A stretch of 27,826 nucleotides of DNA, taken from Chara braunii (lineage: Eukaryota > Streptophyta > Charophyceae > Charales > Characeae). The translations under genes and the position numbers were made by a program. The stretch is taken from the NCBI GenBank assembly GCA_003427395.1, contig BFEA01000112.1, positions 644,331 through 672,156 on the forward strand, in the 5' to 3' direction. Of this stretch, positions 10,337 through 17,940 are shown piece after piece; positions within the stretch are counted from its first letter, which is position 1, and each line of letters opens with the position of its first letter. The notes under the pieces were generated by a model. It worked only from the letters and a program-made list of their open reading frames with translations, was not told the origin of the DNA and searched no databases.

Positions 10337-11605
10337 TGTTACGATCCCGGTCATTCCCAAAGTGCAAATTCACAATGAAAGACAATGCCACCCAATTGCG
10401 AAAGAAATGAAAGCACTTGCAAAGAGATAGAGACCAAAGAAGAGAGAGAGAAGAAGAAGAAGAAGACGAAGAAGAAGAAGAAGAAGAAGAAGATGAAGAA
10501 GCAGAAGAAGATGTACACCAGCAAGACCAATGACAAATCCCCCTTTTCTCTCCACCTTCCTTCTCGTCCTTCACTTCGCCAATCTTATTCTTCCTCCAAT
10601 AATAATAATAACAATGAGTGGATGAACCAGAATCAATGTCCAAAGTTCCCTCTTACTGCTGACATCACCATAGGTCCACCATAGCTATGGCTTCCCCCCT
10701 TCTTCCACCTCTCACATGCTTAGGCTATGGCGGACTACTGAGGGCTCTGCCCTCATGTGCAAAGGACAACGCAAAGCAGCTATGTGGCTGCACTGCTGTC
10801 CAAAGGACAACCCAAAGCAGCTATGCCGCTGCTGACTAAGCCGCCATGCCTGACTCTGCCTCGAGCTTCCTTGGTGCGGCACTACCCCAACTGGGGCCTT
10901 CCAGATGCAGCGCCCAACAAGGTGATGAAGATGGTGTCCACCATAGCCAGGTAGGTACCTCGCCACTCTCCTCCTTCGCCCCCTTCTTNNNNNNNNNNNN
11001 NNNNNNNNNNNNNNNNNNNNNNNNNNNNNNNNNNNNNNNNNNNNNNNNNNNNNNNNNNNNNNNNNNNNNNNNNNNNNNNNNNNNNNNNNNNNNNNNNNNN
11101 NNNNNNNNNNNNNNNNNNNNNNNNNNNNNNNNNNNNNNNNNNNNNNNNNNNNNNNNNNNNNNNNNNNNNNNNNNNNNNNNNNNNNNNNNNNNNNNNNNNN
11201 NNNNNNNNGACTCTGCTCTCGTCCGGACAGGCCCTAGACTCAGGCTACTTGGACTGGTACCGGCCTACCTCTAACCTACCGCTACTGGGCCTCTAAAAAT
11301 GCCAACTTTTTGTCTTCTTCTGCTCGGCCTCCAGCACCCGACACTTCTACCACTACTTGAGTGGTACCGGCCTACCTGCTACTTGAGTGTGTCTCCCCGT
11401 TGCTCTAAGCGTCGCGGGCCTACCCCCGCTACTTGAGTGTTTTCCCCGCTGCAACCCTCAAAGTCACGGCCACAGGTAAGTACCGTCCGTGCGGGGCCTT
11501 TAAACCAACAAGTACCCTTACAGGTCACACACACACTCAGCTGACAAGCACTCAGACCGGCACGCACACACACACAGACTTGGAAACTTTTGGCGGGTCA
11601 TTACA
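10337..11605 (-). repeat. 5' LTR of element A
   Basis: This is the right copy of the terminal repeat, 1269 bases including a 220-base N run (10989-11208). The same words as in the left copy appear in the same order: the GAA tract, CAGCTATGCCGCTGC, GGTGATGAAGATGGTG and ACACACACACAGACTTGG. It ends TCATTACA at 11605, followed by the target duplication GACAT. The element promoter should lie here, but I could not identify a TATA box with confidence. Confidence 0.92.
10989..11208. other. 220-base run of N (assembly gap)
   Basis: The run of unknown bases falls in the middle of the 5' LTR, close to the place where the 3' LTR copy has its adapter junction. Nothing can be said about the hidden sequence. 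Translated frames crossing it are meaningless. Confidence 1.
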
Positions 11606-11612
11606 GACATAA

Positions 11613-11614
<2 letters not shown>

Positions 11615-11645
<31 letters not shown>
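11615..11645. repeat. Poly-T tract beside element A
   Basis: About 31 consecutive T lie a few bases beyond the right target duplication. The word GAACAGACAT occurs left of the element at 1920-1929 and, as GAACAGACATTATC, again just after this tract at about 11650. The pre-insertion site may therefore have held a short local repeat. Confidence 0.8.
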
Positions 11646-11648
<3 letters not shown>

Positions 11649-11743
11649 GAACAGACATTATCATTTGTAGCTAAACGACAAAAAGAAGGGGACCAAGCCT
11701 GCCTGCTAGCTTTGGTGATTTAACTGCCCACTAGCTTGCGCAT

Positions 11744-11857
11744 ACCTACTTTACCTGAATAGAACGCCCGGTAACTGTCATCATATCTGGACTGACAGTT
11801 GTACCAAATACAGCTATAATGACTGGGTGTTCTATTCGGGTGAAGACGGTAGTAGTT
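11744..11857. repeat. Imperfect hairpin repeat right of element A
   Basis: An arm with CTGAATAGAACGCCCGGTAACTG (split: CTGAATAGAACG, then CCCGGTAACTG) at 11754-11778 is matched in inverted sense by ACTGGGTGTTCTATTCGGG at 11822-11840. A shorter inner stem is ACTGTCA/TGACAGT. The loop words TGGACTGACAGTTG and CCAAATACAGCT resemble those of the hairpin at 1615-1679. The shape suggests a small MITE-like element, but no ends or target duplication were proved. Confidence 0.5.
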
Positions 11858-13200
11858 AGTGGCCAATCTACTACTGCCTTCCCGCGAACACAACACACCG
11901 TCAACCACCTTTCCCGTTCGATACAGTCATAATGAGGGTGCGCTGTGTTCGGGGTTAGTTAGGCGGTAGGCTCCTGTTCCCATCATAACCAGAGCCATGT
12001 TGAGAATTGGATTTAGTCCAGCAATGAGTTAAGTTTAGGAGCTAAAAATAAGCCAAAAAAAAAAAAAAGGAGCTACGTTCTGAGGCTGAGGAAAGCGGGA
12101 GCAGAGGCAACAAGGTTTGGAAAAGTTTAACGGCACTTACGCAAGATACGGTGTCTGTAGTCGAGCATCGACCCTCCATACCATGAAAACAACACCTAAT
12201 AGAACCTGCCAAAAAAAAAGAAAACAAGAAAAAAAAAAAAAGTGCAAGGAAAATGAGCGATAGCGAATTCCAGAAACCAAGCAGCATCATACAGATGAAA
12301 CCAGATAGTCTTGACCTCAAAGGCTCGAACCAAAAGCAGAATTGCAACTCGAGTTCCACCAAATAAGAGCACAAAAAAAGCTCACAAGTGACAACGCTGG
12401 CATAGTCTCATCATCATCAACAATGAACCAATGTCGAATTCCTATCTGGCGGTCGGCGCCCAGACTACGAATGGCAGATCCTATCTAGCCTATCTACAAC
12501 GCCGCTGGTGACGTCAACAGCTTCCCGAAGTACGAGCAGATCTTGGCCAATGCCGTTCGCCTCAAGCACCAGGTATGTCTCACGCTTCACTTACAACCTC
12601 AATCCCCCACACAGATGCCACGTGCACCCAAGGACCACCATGCGCCCCATCCAGCATCTTGCGGGCCAGCTCAGCTAAGGCTGCCTGCGTGTGCCCTGCT
12701 CGCCTGTGAGCGCGTGGGTGCTTGCTTGCCGATAGCGCAGCAGCGCTTGCGCGACATGTAGCAAGTGCCTGAATGTCGAGCCCGCAGCCAGGCCCTTTCC
12801 TATATGGAATGAGGCTGCCAGTCGTGGCTGCCTGGCTGGCCTGGACCGCCCCACGGAAGCTTCCGGTAGGCCCCAAGGGGCTGAGGCCATGTCCCAGGGA
12901 ATCTCCCACAGGGCCTGGCGTGGTTACCCGTGTCCAACTGCCAGCGGTCTGTGTTCAGTTTGTGCCTCCGTGCCTGGCCCGGGGCCCCTCGATACATTTG
13001 GAAAAAGGAAGGCAGGGCCTGGGCTCACTCAACCCACTGGCGCTGCGCAACTGCCTGAATTTCCCAGCTGCGTCCAACCCCAAAGTAGGCCTCTCGTCCC
13101 TTGTCAGGCCCGCCTTCACTTAGGGCGGCCCTTCTGGCTGAAACAGGGCCCAGTAGGGCTTTCCGAGGCCTTGAGCCTCGCAAAAGAGACTACAAGAATA
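11858..13200. other. Intron sequence without a recognised gene; exon-like scrap at 12489-12572
   Basis: A/T-rich sequence with poly-A runs (12057-12068, 12220-12241) gives way at about 12540 to GC-rich sequence. The GC-rich part contains repeated CCTGGC, GGCCC and CTGCC words up to about 13160. At 12489-12572 an 84-base open stretch lies between TATCTAG and CACCAG/GTATGT and reads PIYNAAGDVNSFPKYEQI onward. I do not recognise it. Open frames of about 110 codons in the GC-rich part lack any motif I know. Confidence 0.5.
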
Positions 13201-13211
13201 AAAAAAAGGCT

Positions 13212-13307
13212 GTCCTCCATGAAATCGGTTAAAATTGGAACAATACAGAGAAGATAAGCACGATCACTGTGCAAGGATGACATGGATAGGGAACACATAG
13301 TCCAAAT
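13212..13307 (+). pseudogene. U6 snRNA-like pseudogene
   Basis: Ninety-six bases follow the plan of U6 spliceosomal RNA. TTAAAATTGGAAC (13229-13241) is followed by ATACAGAGAAGAT with the intact ACAGAGA box, which in U6 pairs with the 5' splice site. Then come an AGC-type motif (TAAGC), CTGTGCAAGGATGAC (internal stem-loop region) and GTCCAAAT near the 3' end. The 5' stem and the 3' third are diverged. There is no terminal T run (AATCATAATAA instead) and no TATA box or upstream sequence element as in plant U6 promoters. It is most likely a retro-copied or decayed gene. Confidence 0.8.
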
Positions 13308-14215
13308 CATAATAAAGATATTAAAGAAGAATAATTCAAGAAACAGAAAAGAGCAAGGAAAAAAAAAAAAATGTTGATCCCTCAGTGGATGCCAGTCAGC
13401 CGCCTCTGAGCTCAAATATCACCTCACCCCAATGCAATGGCAGTTTCTTCTTTTCATTGTTTTCCATTTATAGTAATTTTATACTCTAAGCAATCCCTAA
13501 CATTATTTTAACTTATTTTATTTCATTTTATTCATTTCATTTATGGTACTTCTTTTCCTTAGATTATTTTAAAATTTTAATATTGCAATCAGACTCGCTT
13601 TCTTTTCACTTCGCACACATGCAAACAGATGGAGATTCACACTGGCGCAGGGCGCCCACTCAAAGCTTAGAGATATGGACATCAAGAACACAGTTCAGAT
13701 GCAAGTTCTCTTCAACAGGCTATGGCGCATCAGCGCCTGAACATCCCAACCTTCATCACTGTCTCCAACCCCACTGTTCACACACGCTCACTCTGGATCA
13801 CCCTGAATACCACCACACACATACACACTGTCTAACTTCCTCCTACAGCGGCTATGGCCACACTACCACTACTGACTTTGGCTACGATCTCTCTTCAGCC
13901 CACTTCGTCTTCGGGCAACCTGCAGACCACTTTCGCACAAGACGCTGCAGCAGCGCTTCCGCATGGCTTACGCAGCAAATGAATGAATGGCTGGGTGCTG
14001 CTTCGTGATTTATACTTCTGTAACTCGTTGGTCTGCCCCTTTCCCAGGCCCTTGGTGCACACAGTCCCACACGGCACTTGCTTGACTGGACCCTGACTGA
14101 CTGGGACCGGTGCCGCTGACTGCATGGGTTTGCACTGCCAACTCGATGCAGTCGCACTGCCGACGTAACGCAGTTGGCTCACCACTTGCCCACTTGCCTC
14201 CGACTAAACGTGAGA
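13308..14215. other. Intron sequence, no recognised gene
   Basis: After a poly-A tract (about 13359-13371) comes A/T-rich sequence with TTTTA/ATTTT repeats (13440-13600). Next is C/A-rich sequence open on the plus strand for about 140 codons (13583-14008), rich in His, Thr and Ser with CACACAC words. It matches no family I know and its composition suggests repeat-derived sequence. I leave it unannotated as a gene. Confidence 0.5.
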
Positions 14216-14220
14216 CACTT

Positions 14221-14269
14221 CGAAAGGCCACTTCCGGCCCTTCCGGAAGGCTGTGAACTTGGCCTTTCG
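14221..14269. repeat. Two-stem inverted repeat (cruciform candidate)
   Basis: The outer arms are perfect over 10 bases: CGAAAGGCCA (14221-14230) and TGGCCTTTCG (14260-14269). Nested inside are CTTCCGG (14231-14237) and CCGGAAG (14243-14249). Next to it a 31-base tandem repeat starts at 14273. Confidence 0.8.
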
Positions 14270-14272
14270 GGT

Positions 14273-14333
14273 ACTGTAGCAGCTACGACCTTGACCGTTC
14301 AGGACTGTAGCAGCTACGACCTTGACCCTTCAG
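14273..14333. repeat. Tandem duplication, 31-base period
   Basis: The unit begins ACTGTAGCAGCTACGACC and ends TTCAG. It occurs at 14273-14302 and 14304-14333 with one base changed. The unit contains the palindrome GTAGCAGCTAC. Confidence 0.85.
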
Positions 14334-15331
14334 AATACCTACAGCAACGACCTCTACAAAGCTGTGACTCCTAATCCACAGACCTACAGATCGAACCCCT
14401 GCCACTACACAGACCTACGCAGACGACAAGCAACTACCAAAACACAGGTCACGGGTTCAAACACTCGGGCTCGACTCGATACTGTACATGGGCAAAGTGA
14501 GGTCTGGGGATCGAACTCTAGGGCCCGCATCTGTGACTGCAGAAAGGTGAAACCATGCATATTTTTTCCATTTCTGTCCTGGGATACTCATGGCCCGCTG
14601 GCAGGCGACCTTGCATGTTTTTTCCATTTCTGCATCTCCATATTCTTATTTTTTTTCTGGGTCTTGCGTTAGTTTTGCAGAGACATCGCCCTTTTTTTTG
14701 TTTTTTTTTTCCTTTGCCCTTCTGATTCTGTCTGTCTTGTGTAACTTTTTCAGAGACTTTCAGCCTTTTGGTTTTTTTTTTCCATTCTGATTCTGTCTGC
14801 ACTCGCCGGGCAGGCACCTGTTTTGTCCTGGCAGGCCTGTTAGTGGAGGTGCCTGTCTAGAGTGTCGGTTGGGCCCATGGACATTGTAGGCGTGCGCCAT
14901 GCAGAGAGTTCTATCCGCACTAGGACTGGCACTAGTTTGCCCTGTTTGCAGTGGGACTTTTGGCACACATGGATTTCGTGCAGACTTTGTACCTGGTCCA
15001 CAGGTAGCTGCTGATGCAGTAAGGCACTGAACCCTGGAACCCAAGTCTGGACCGACGATGCGGGTGGATGTGGGTGCATGCCACAGACTCGATCTAACGA
15101 TTCTAACCCCATTTGGACCGTCGCGCCGACTTCATCTGAGTAAGCAGCAGTCCTCTAGAGTTGCGCCGTCATCTGTGTAAGCAGCACTCGTCTCAAGTTG
15201 CACCTGTACTAATGTACATAAAGAATTCTGTATGTACATTTCTACAGAGAAGCGTAATCACTAATTAGAATTCAACTAATACGATCCTAACCCCATGTTC
15301 ATGTTACCACATCAATTAGTTGCCAACCATC
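14334..15331. other. Repeat-rich intron sequence, no gene
   Basis: Several local duplications are visible. GCATRTTTTTTCCATTTCTG occurs at about 14557 and 14622. TTCTGATTCTGTCTG with a preceding T-rich run and CAGAGAC occurs in two units of about 70 bases (about 14665-14805). GTTGCGCCGTCATCTGTGTAAGCAGC recurs as a diverged unit (in two parts, CGCCGACTTCATCTG and GAGTAAGCAGC) near 15123-15180. At 15246-15263, CAGAGAAGCGTAAT resembles part of the U6-like sequence that follows. No frame looks like a gene. Confidence 0.6.
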
Positions 15332-15413
15332 GTCCTTTGGGAAATCCGTTAAAATTGGAACGATAGTACGATACAAGAAGCGTAATTAGGATGGCCCCTG
15401 AGTGAGGATTACG
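15332..15413 (+). pseudogene. Second U6 snRNA-like pseudogene, internally duplicated
   Basis: The first 38 bases follow U6 closely: GTCCTTTGGGAAATCC and TTAAAATTGGAACGATA. Then GTACGATA repeats the last bases, and the copy resumes with CAAGAAG (a broken ACAGAGA box), ATTAGGATGGCCCCTGAG and GGATTACGGG. The box needed for 5' splice-site pairing is damaged and the 3' end is missing, so it cannot be a working snRNA. Confidence 0.75.
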
Positions 15414-15571
15414 GGGAAAAAAAGGGCAGCAAATATGACCCTACACTTGCATTTACAGTGTCAAAGAACAGGCCGAAACAAGGGCCTCACTTCAAAGGAC
15501 ATACAGCAGAGTGCCAGCTGCCAGTCCTACACTTCACGATGTGCAACGTTCTCTATACTCTGGCAGGCGTG

Positions 15572-15597
15572 TACACACACACACGCACACACACACA
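15572..15597. repeat. (CA)n microsatellite, left of hammerhead unit 1
   Basis: A short CA tract with one GC interruption sits directly upstream of the first hammerhead-bearing repeat unit. A second CA tract closes that unit at 15820. Confidence 0.95.
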
Positions 15598-15722
15598 TTG
15601 GACCGGCAGTCTGCTAGGACTGCAAGGTTGGTGTGAGAAAAGTCGGCCACATTTCTCAGGGGTATCGCTAACGCTTGGCGATGTGTCGAGTCCTTATCCA
15701 TCAGTCAAATGAATCCTGGGCA

Positions 15723-15775
15723 CACTGTCGGGGTTCAACCTCCTGATGAGTCGGTGAAAGTCCGACAAAACACTC
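15723..15775 (+). ncRNA. Hammerhead ribozyme motif, unit 1, core-mutated
   Basis: This is a type III layout. Cleavage triplet GTC is at 15727-15729. Stem I is GGGG/CCTC (one G-U pair) around loop TTCAA. The core CTGATGA is at 15743-15749, with perfect stem II GTCGG/CCGAC (15750-15754 and 15762-15766) around TGAAAGT. The core word that should be GAAA reads AAAA (15767-15770), so the catalytic guanine (G12) is lost. Stem III (CACTG with CACTC) pairs poorly. Little or no self-cleavage is expected. The flanking 200 bases match those of unit 3. Confidence 0.8.
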
Positions 15776-15819
15776 TGGCACAGTCAAGCTTTTTTTGAGT
15801 GTATAGCGAATATGACAAA

Positions 15820-15844
15820 ACACACACACACACACACACACACA
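15820..15844. repeat. (CA)n microsatellite, right of hammerhead unit 1
   Basis: A pure CA tract follows TATGACAAAA. The same junction (ATGACAACACACAC) closes unit 3 at 17648, so the CA tract is part of the repeated unit's structure. Confidence 0.95.
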
Positions 15845-16617
15845 ATCAGTTTGATGTCTGTCTGTTTTCCTCTTGTTGTCTGTTCTCCCTCTGATTTTTA
15901 CTAAGTACTTGTACTCACCCAACTGAGCACCCTTAAGTAGTGCCAAACAGTTGGCGGTTCCTCATGTGGAGTGCCTACTGCACTCTTAGGGGGCTGCTCA
16001 GTTCGGGATGTCTGTGTTGCCTGTGGGTGATGACGGATGGTCATCGGAGTGACTCCCTGGCTCCGTGGGTGGTGGGAACCAACAGTCTGCGAGGTTCAAT
16101 CGTGATGTGAGTAGGTGATGTACAGCTTTGCTCTGTCTTGGATGTGTGGACTTCCTCGTCTGCACTCTACCACTGCCTAGCTGCCTGTCCCGCTTGCTTC
16201 GCATTTGGTTCTCTGCAAATTGCTGTGTTTGCTGTGTGGTGTGGCCGTGTTGCTGGTTTTGCCTTCCGCTTCACTGCTCTGCTGCCTTGCTGGCCATCCG
16301 CTGGTCGTGCCTTCTGTGTTTGTTGCTTGTGTGCCTTGTAGTTCACTTGCCTTGTAGGTGCTGCCTTGTGCTCCACTGCATGGTTGCCGTGCTACTCTAC
16401 CGCTAGCGTTGTCGTCCCCTGCTGTGTGGTTGCCTTGTTGGTGTTGCCTTGTGCTTCACGCTGTGGTTGCCGCACTGCTTGTCCTGCGCGCAGTGTCATT
16501 CCTTGCAGTCGTTTTTGGCGTTGTGCAGCCGTGTTGCCTCTACTGTGTTGCTTGGTGCTCCGCAGGGTTGCTGCCCGCTACTGTGTTCCGTTCGGGGGAC
16601 AGTCTGCCTTCAACAAG
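15845..16617. other. Pyrimidine/TG-rich repeat sequence, no gene
   Basis: A decayed hammerhead-like unit is recognisable near 16070-16125: CCAACAGTCTGCGAGGTTCAA, cut here to CCAACAGTCTGC and GAGGTTCAA, then GTGATGTGAGTAGGTGATG. From about 16200 to 16520 TGCCTTG, TGGTTGCC and CTGTG words recur, including an 83-base period between GGTGCTGCCTTGTGC (16357) and GGTGTTGCCTTGTGC (16440). The open frames are Cys/Leu-rich shadows of this composition. Confidence 0.6.
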
Positions 16618-16636
16618 GGTCAAGGGTTCATGACCC
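16618..16636. repeat. Small hairpin upstream of the intact hammerhead
   Basis: GGGTCA (16618-16623) pairs with TGACCC (16631-16636) across an eight-base loop, 27 bases upstream of the ribozyme. It is not present in units 1 and 3. Confidence 0.6.
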
Positions 16637-16662
16637 AAACCATCCAATACGAAGACGCCGCG

Positions 16663-16716
16663 GATTGTCGAGGGTTCAGCCTCCTGATGAGTCGGTGCAA
16701 CTCCGACGAAACAATC
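16663..16716 (+). ncRNA. Hammerhead ribozyme, type III, intact core (unit 2)
   Basis: All conserved parts are present in order. Stem III 5' strand is GATTG (16663-16667). Cleavage falls after TC (16668-16669), the triplet being GTC. Stem I is GAGG (16670-16673) with CCTC (16680-16683) around GTTCAG. The core CTGATGA is at 16684-16690. Stem II is GTCGG (16691-16695) with CCGAC (16703-16707) around TGCAACT. GAAA is at 16708-16711 and the stem III 3' strand CAATC at 16712-16716 pairs perfectly with GATTG. Every core base known to be required, including the G of GAAA and the G of CUGAUGA, is kept. Such RNAs cut themselves once transcribed. In plants they occur in retrozymes, small non-autonomous retroelements whose repeats carry the ribozyme. 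Activity is predicted, not shown. Confidence 0.92.
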
Positions 16717-17390
16717 TTTCATCATCAGCTTTTAATTTATTTTTTTCGGTCTTTGTTTCTTGCCTTGTGCTGTTTGTCTGCCCACCCTCCTCCCCTCTAC
16801 CCTCCAGTCTGTCTTTTGCTGTTTTTTTTTCTTCTGGTCGCTTTGCTATTTTTCAATACTCGTACTTTTGCCCTTCCGCCTCCCCCATGCGTTTCATACT
16901 ATGTGCTGCCTCACTGTTTGTTCCTCCTCTCGTGCCTCGAAGTTCATGTGCAGTGTTGTGGTTTGTCATCCTTTTGCCTCGCTGTCTTTTGCCTTCCCCC
17001 CATCCCTCCGTTTGTTTCTGAGATGTTATTGTGTGTGTTCTGGTCTGTCTGAAAATGGTGTCTGAACTTCTCTGAAGCATTGAGGCTACTCTCACCATTC
17101 GACATAGTCTTCCCCTACCTTCCACTGTTCGATGCGTCTGTCCCATGTCGAATCCGTGAACTGCAGTTGAAGAGTAGATGCTGCTTGTAGAGTCCGGTTT
17201 GGAATTCCCTACCTTCCACTACTGGATGCGTCAGTCCTGCGCCTATGAACTTTTTTTCTCGGCCTTTGCTGCGGGGAACGTCACTCCTGCTTTGTCTCAT
17301 TATTCAAGGTGGGCCGACATGGTTTGTCGGAGCTGTGCAAATATGAGTAATGATGGATCATATCTCGCGCGCCTTGGAGTACAGACCTCT
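16717..17390. other. T-rich sequence with two decayed hammerhead-like units
   Basis: 16720-17060 is C/T-rich (TTTTTTTTCTTCTGG, CCCTTCCGCCTCCCCC) and holds no gene. Two copies of a unit with CCCTACCTTCCACT then GATGCGTC lie at 17113-17150 and 17217-17255 (period 104). They line up with the hammerhead CTGATGAGTC segment, and minus-strand translations of all these units share an F-x-G-x(2)-T-H pattern. The core is lost in both, so they are relics. Confidence 0.5.
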
Positions 17391-17392
17391 CA

Positions 17393-17403
17393 AACACACA
17401 CAT

Positions 17404-17452
<49 letters not shown>
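17393..17452. repeat. (CA)n microsatellite, left of hammerhead unit 3
   Basis: About 29 CA units with one TG interruption, ending CGCATGGATGGTGTGAG. It occupies the same place relative to unit 3 as the 15572 tract does to unit 1. Confidence 0.97.
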
Positions 17453-17454
<2 letters not shown>

Positions 17455-17549
17455 TGGATGGTGTGAGTAAAGTCAACCACTTGTCTCAGGGGTATCGCTA
17501 ACTCTGGGCAACGTGGTTCCTTGTCCATGGGACAAATGCATCCTCGGCC

Positions 17550-17604
17550 AACTGTTGGAGTTTCAAGCTCCTGACGAGTTTGTGAAAGTATGACGAAGCA
17601 GCCT
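17550..17604 (+). ncRNA. Hammerhead ribozyme motif, unit 3, degenerate
   Basis: The core CTGACGA (17571-17577) is an allowed CUGANGA form. Stem I is GGAG with CTC. The stem II loop TGAAAGT is identical to that of unit 1, but stem II itself (GTTTG/ATGAC) pairs only partly. The second core word reads GAAG instead of GAAA. The cleavage triplet is GTT, still of the NUH type. The ribozyme is probably inactive. Flanks match unit 1 from about 17460 to 17650, including CTCAGGGGTATCGCTAAC and CTGGCACAGTCA. Confidence 0.7.
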
Positions 17605-17651
17605 GGCACAGTCATGCCCTTTTTTGGTGGAGTTGTGTATAGTGAACATGA

Positions 17652-17663
17652 CAACACACACAT

Positions 17664-17709
<46 letters not shown>
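17652..17709. repeat. (CA)n microsatellite, right of hammerhead unit 3
   Basis: A CA tract of about 57 bases with one TG interruption closes unit 3, followed by GGATGCATGCATGCATGG. It is the counterpart of the 15820 tract. Confidence 0.97.
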
Positions 17710-17712
<3 letters not shown>

Positions 17713-17940
17713 TGCATGCATGCATGGTTTGAGGAGCAGACGAAGCTTCTCACGCATGCATGTCAACATGAGGGAGCACACTATCACGCCTGAATGCATA
17801 TACAAAACCAAGTCCGTGGACAAACGATTCATGGGTAAGGAGGAAAAAAGAGAAGATCCTAGAAGTGAGGAAGCAGAGATACTCAAATCACAAGGGATTC
17901 TCTTTTTGGAAAAAAACAAATGAATTAAAGCGATAGCTAC

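Larger units (their letters stand above)
1929..11605 (-). mobile_element. Ty3/gypsy chromovirus A, full length, degenerate
   Basis: Terminal direct repeats lie at 1929-3131 and 10337-11605. Read on the minus strand each starts TGTAATGACC and ends GATCGTAACA. A primer-binding site follows the right (5') LTR and a polypurine tract precedes the left (3') LTR. The internal order on the minus strand is gag, protease, RT, RNase H, integrase, chromodomain: the Ty3/gypsy order and the chromovirus signature. GACAT flanks both sides (1925-1929 and 11606-11610), a 4-5 bp target duplication whose last T overlaps the LTR's first base. The two LTRs differ at about 13 of about 290 positions compared by eye (2201-2490 against the matching right copy), so the insertion is not very recent. 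Coding frames are broken many times, so it is not autonomous as assembled. Confidence 0.93.
856..17940 (-). other. About 17.1-kb phase-0 intron of the MraY-like gene
   Basis: The donor GTAGCT is at 17940-17935, directly after the codons for HIKLLLQ. The acceptor CTACAG is at 861-856, directly before the codons for ACICMNEF. Both ends fall between codons. The residue count from KLLLQ to the NLTDGLDGLA motif fits the family within a few residues, so no coding exon needs to lie between. The intron holds a complete LTR retrotransposon (more than half its length), two U6-like pseudogenes, hammerhead-bearing repeats and several microsatellites. The assignment as a single intron is inferred from protein spacing; transcript data would settle it. 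Confidence 0.8.

Noticed and set aside
13583-14008. 141-codon open frame on the plus strand as a gene
   Set aside because: It is rich in His, Thr and Ser with CACAC words, has no recognised domain, and lies in an intron of repeat-derived sequence.
13212-15413. Functional U6 snRNA genes
   Set aside because: Neither copy has a TATA box, upstream sequence element or T-run terminator, and the second has a broken ACAGAGA box.
17358-17753. Minus-strand frames with Cys-Val repeats and F-V-G-x-x-P-T-H-Q-E-type words (also at 15701 and 16540)
   Set aside because: The Cys-Val runs are (CA)n read backwards, and the shared peptide word is the antisense of the hammerhead core, so the similarity comes from the RNA motif and not from a protein family.
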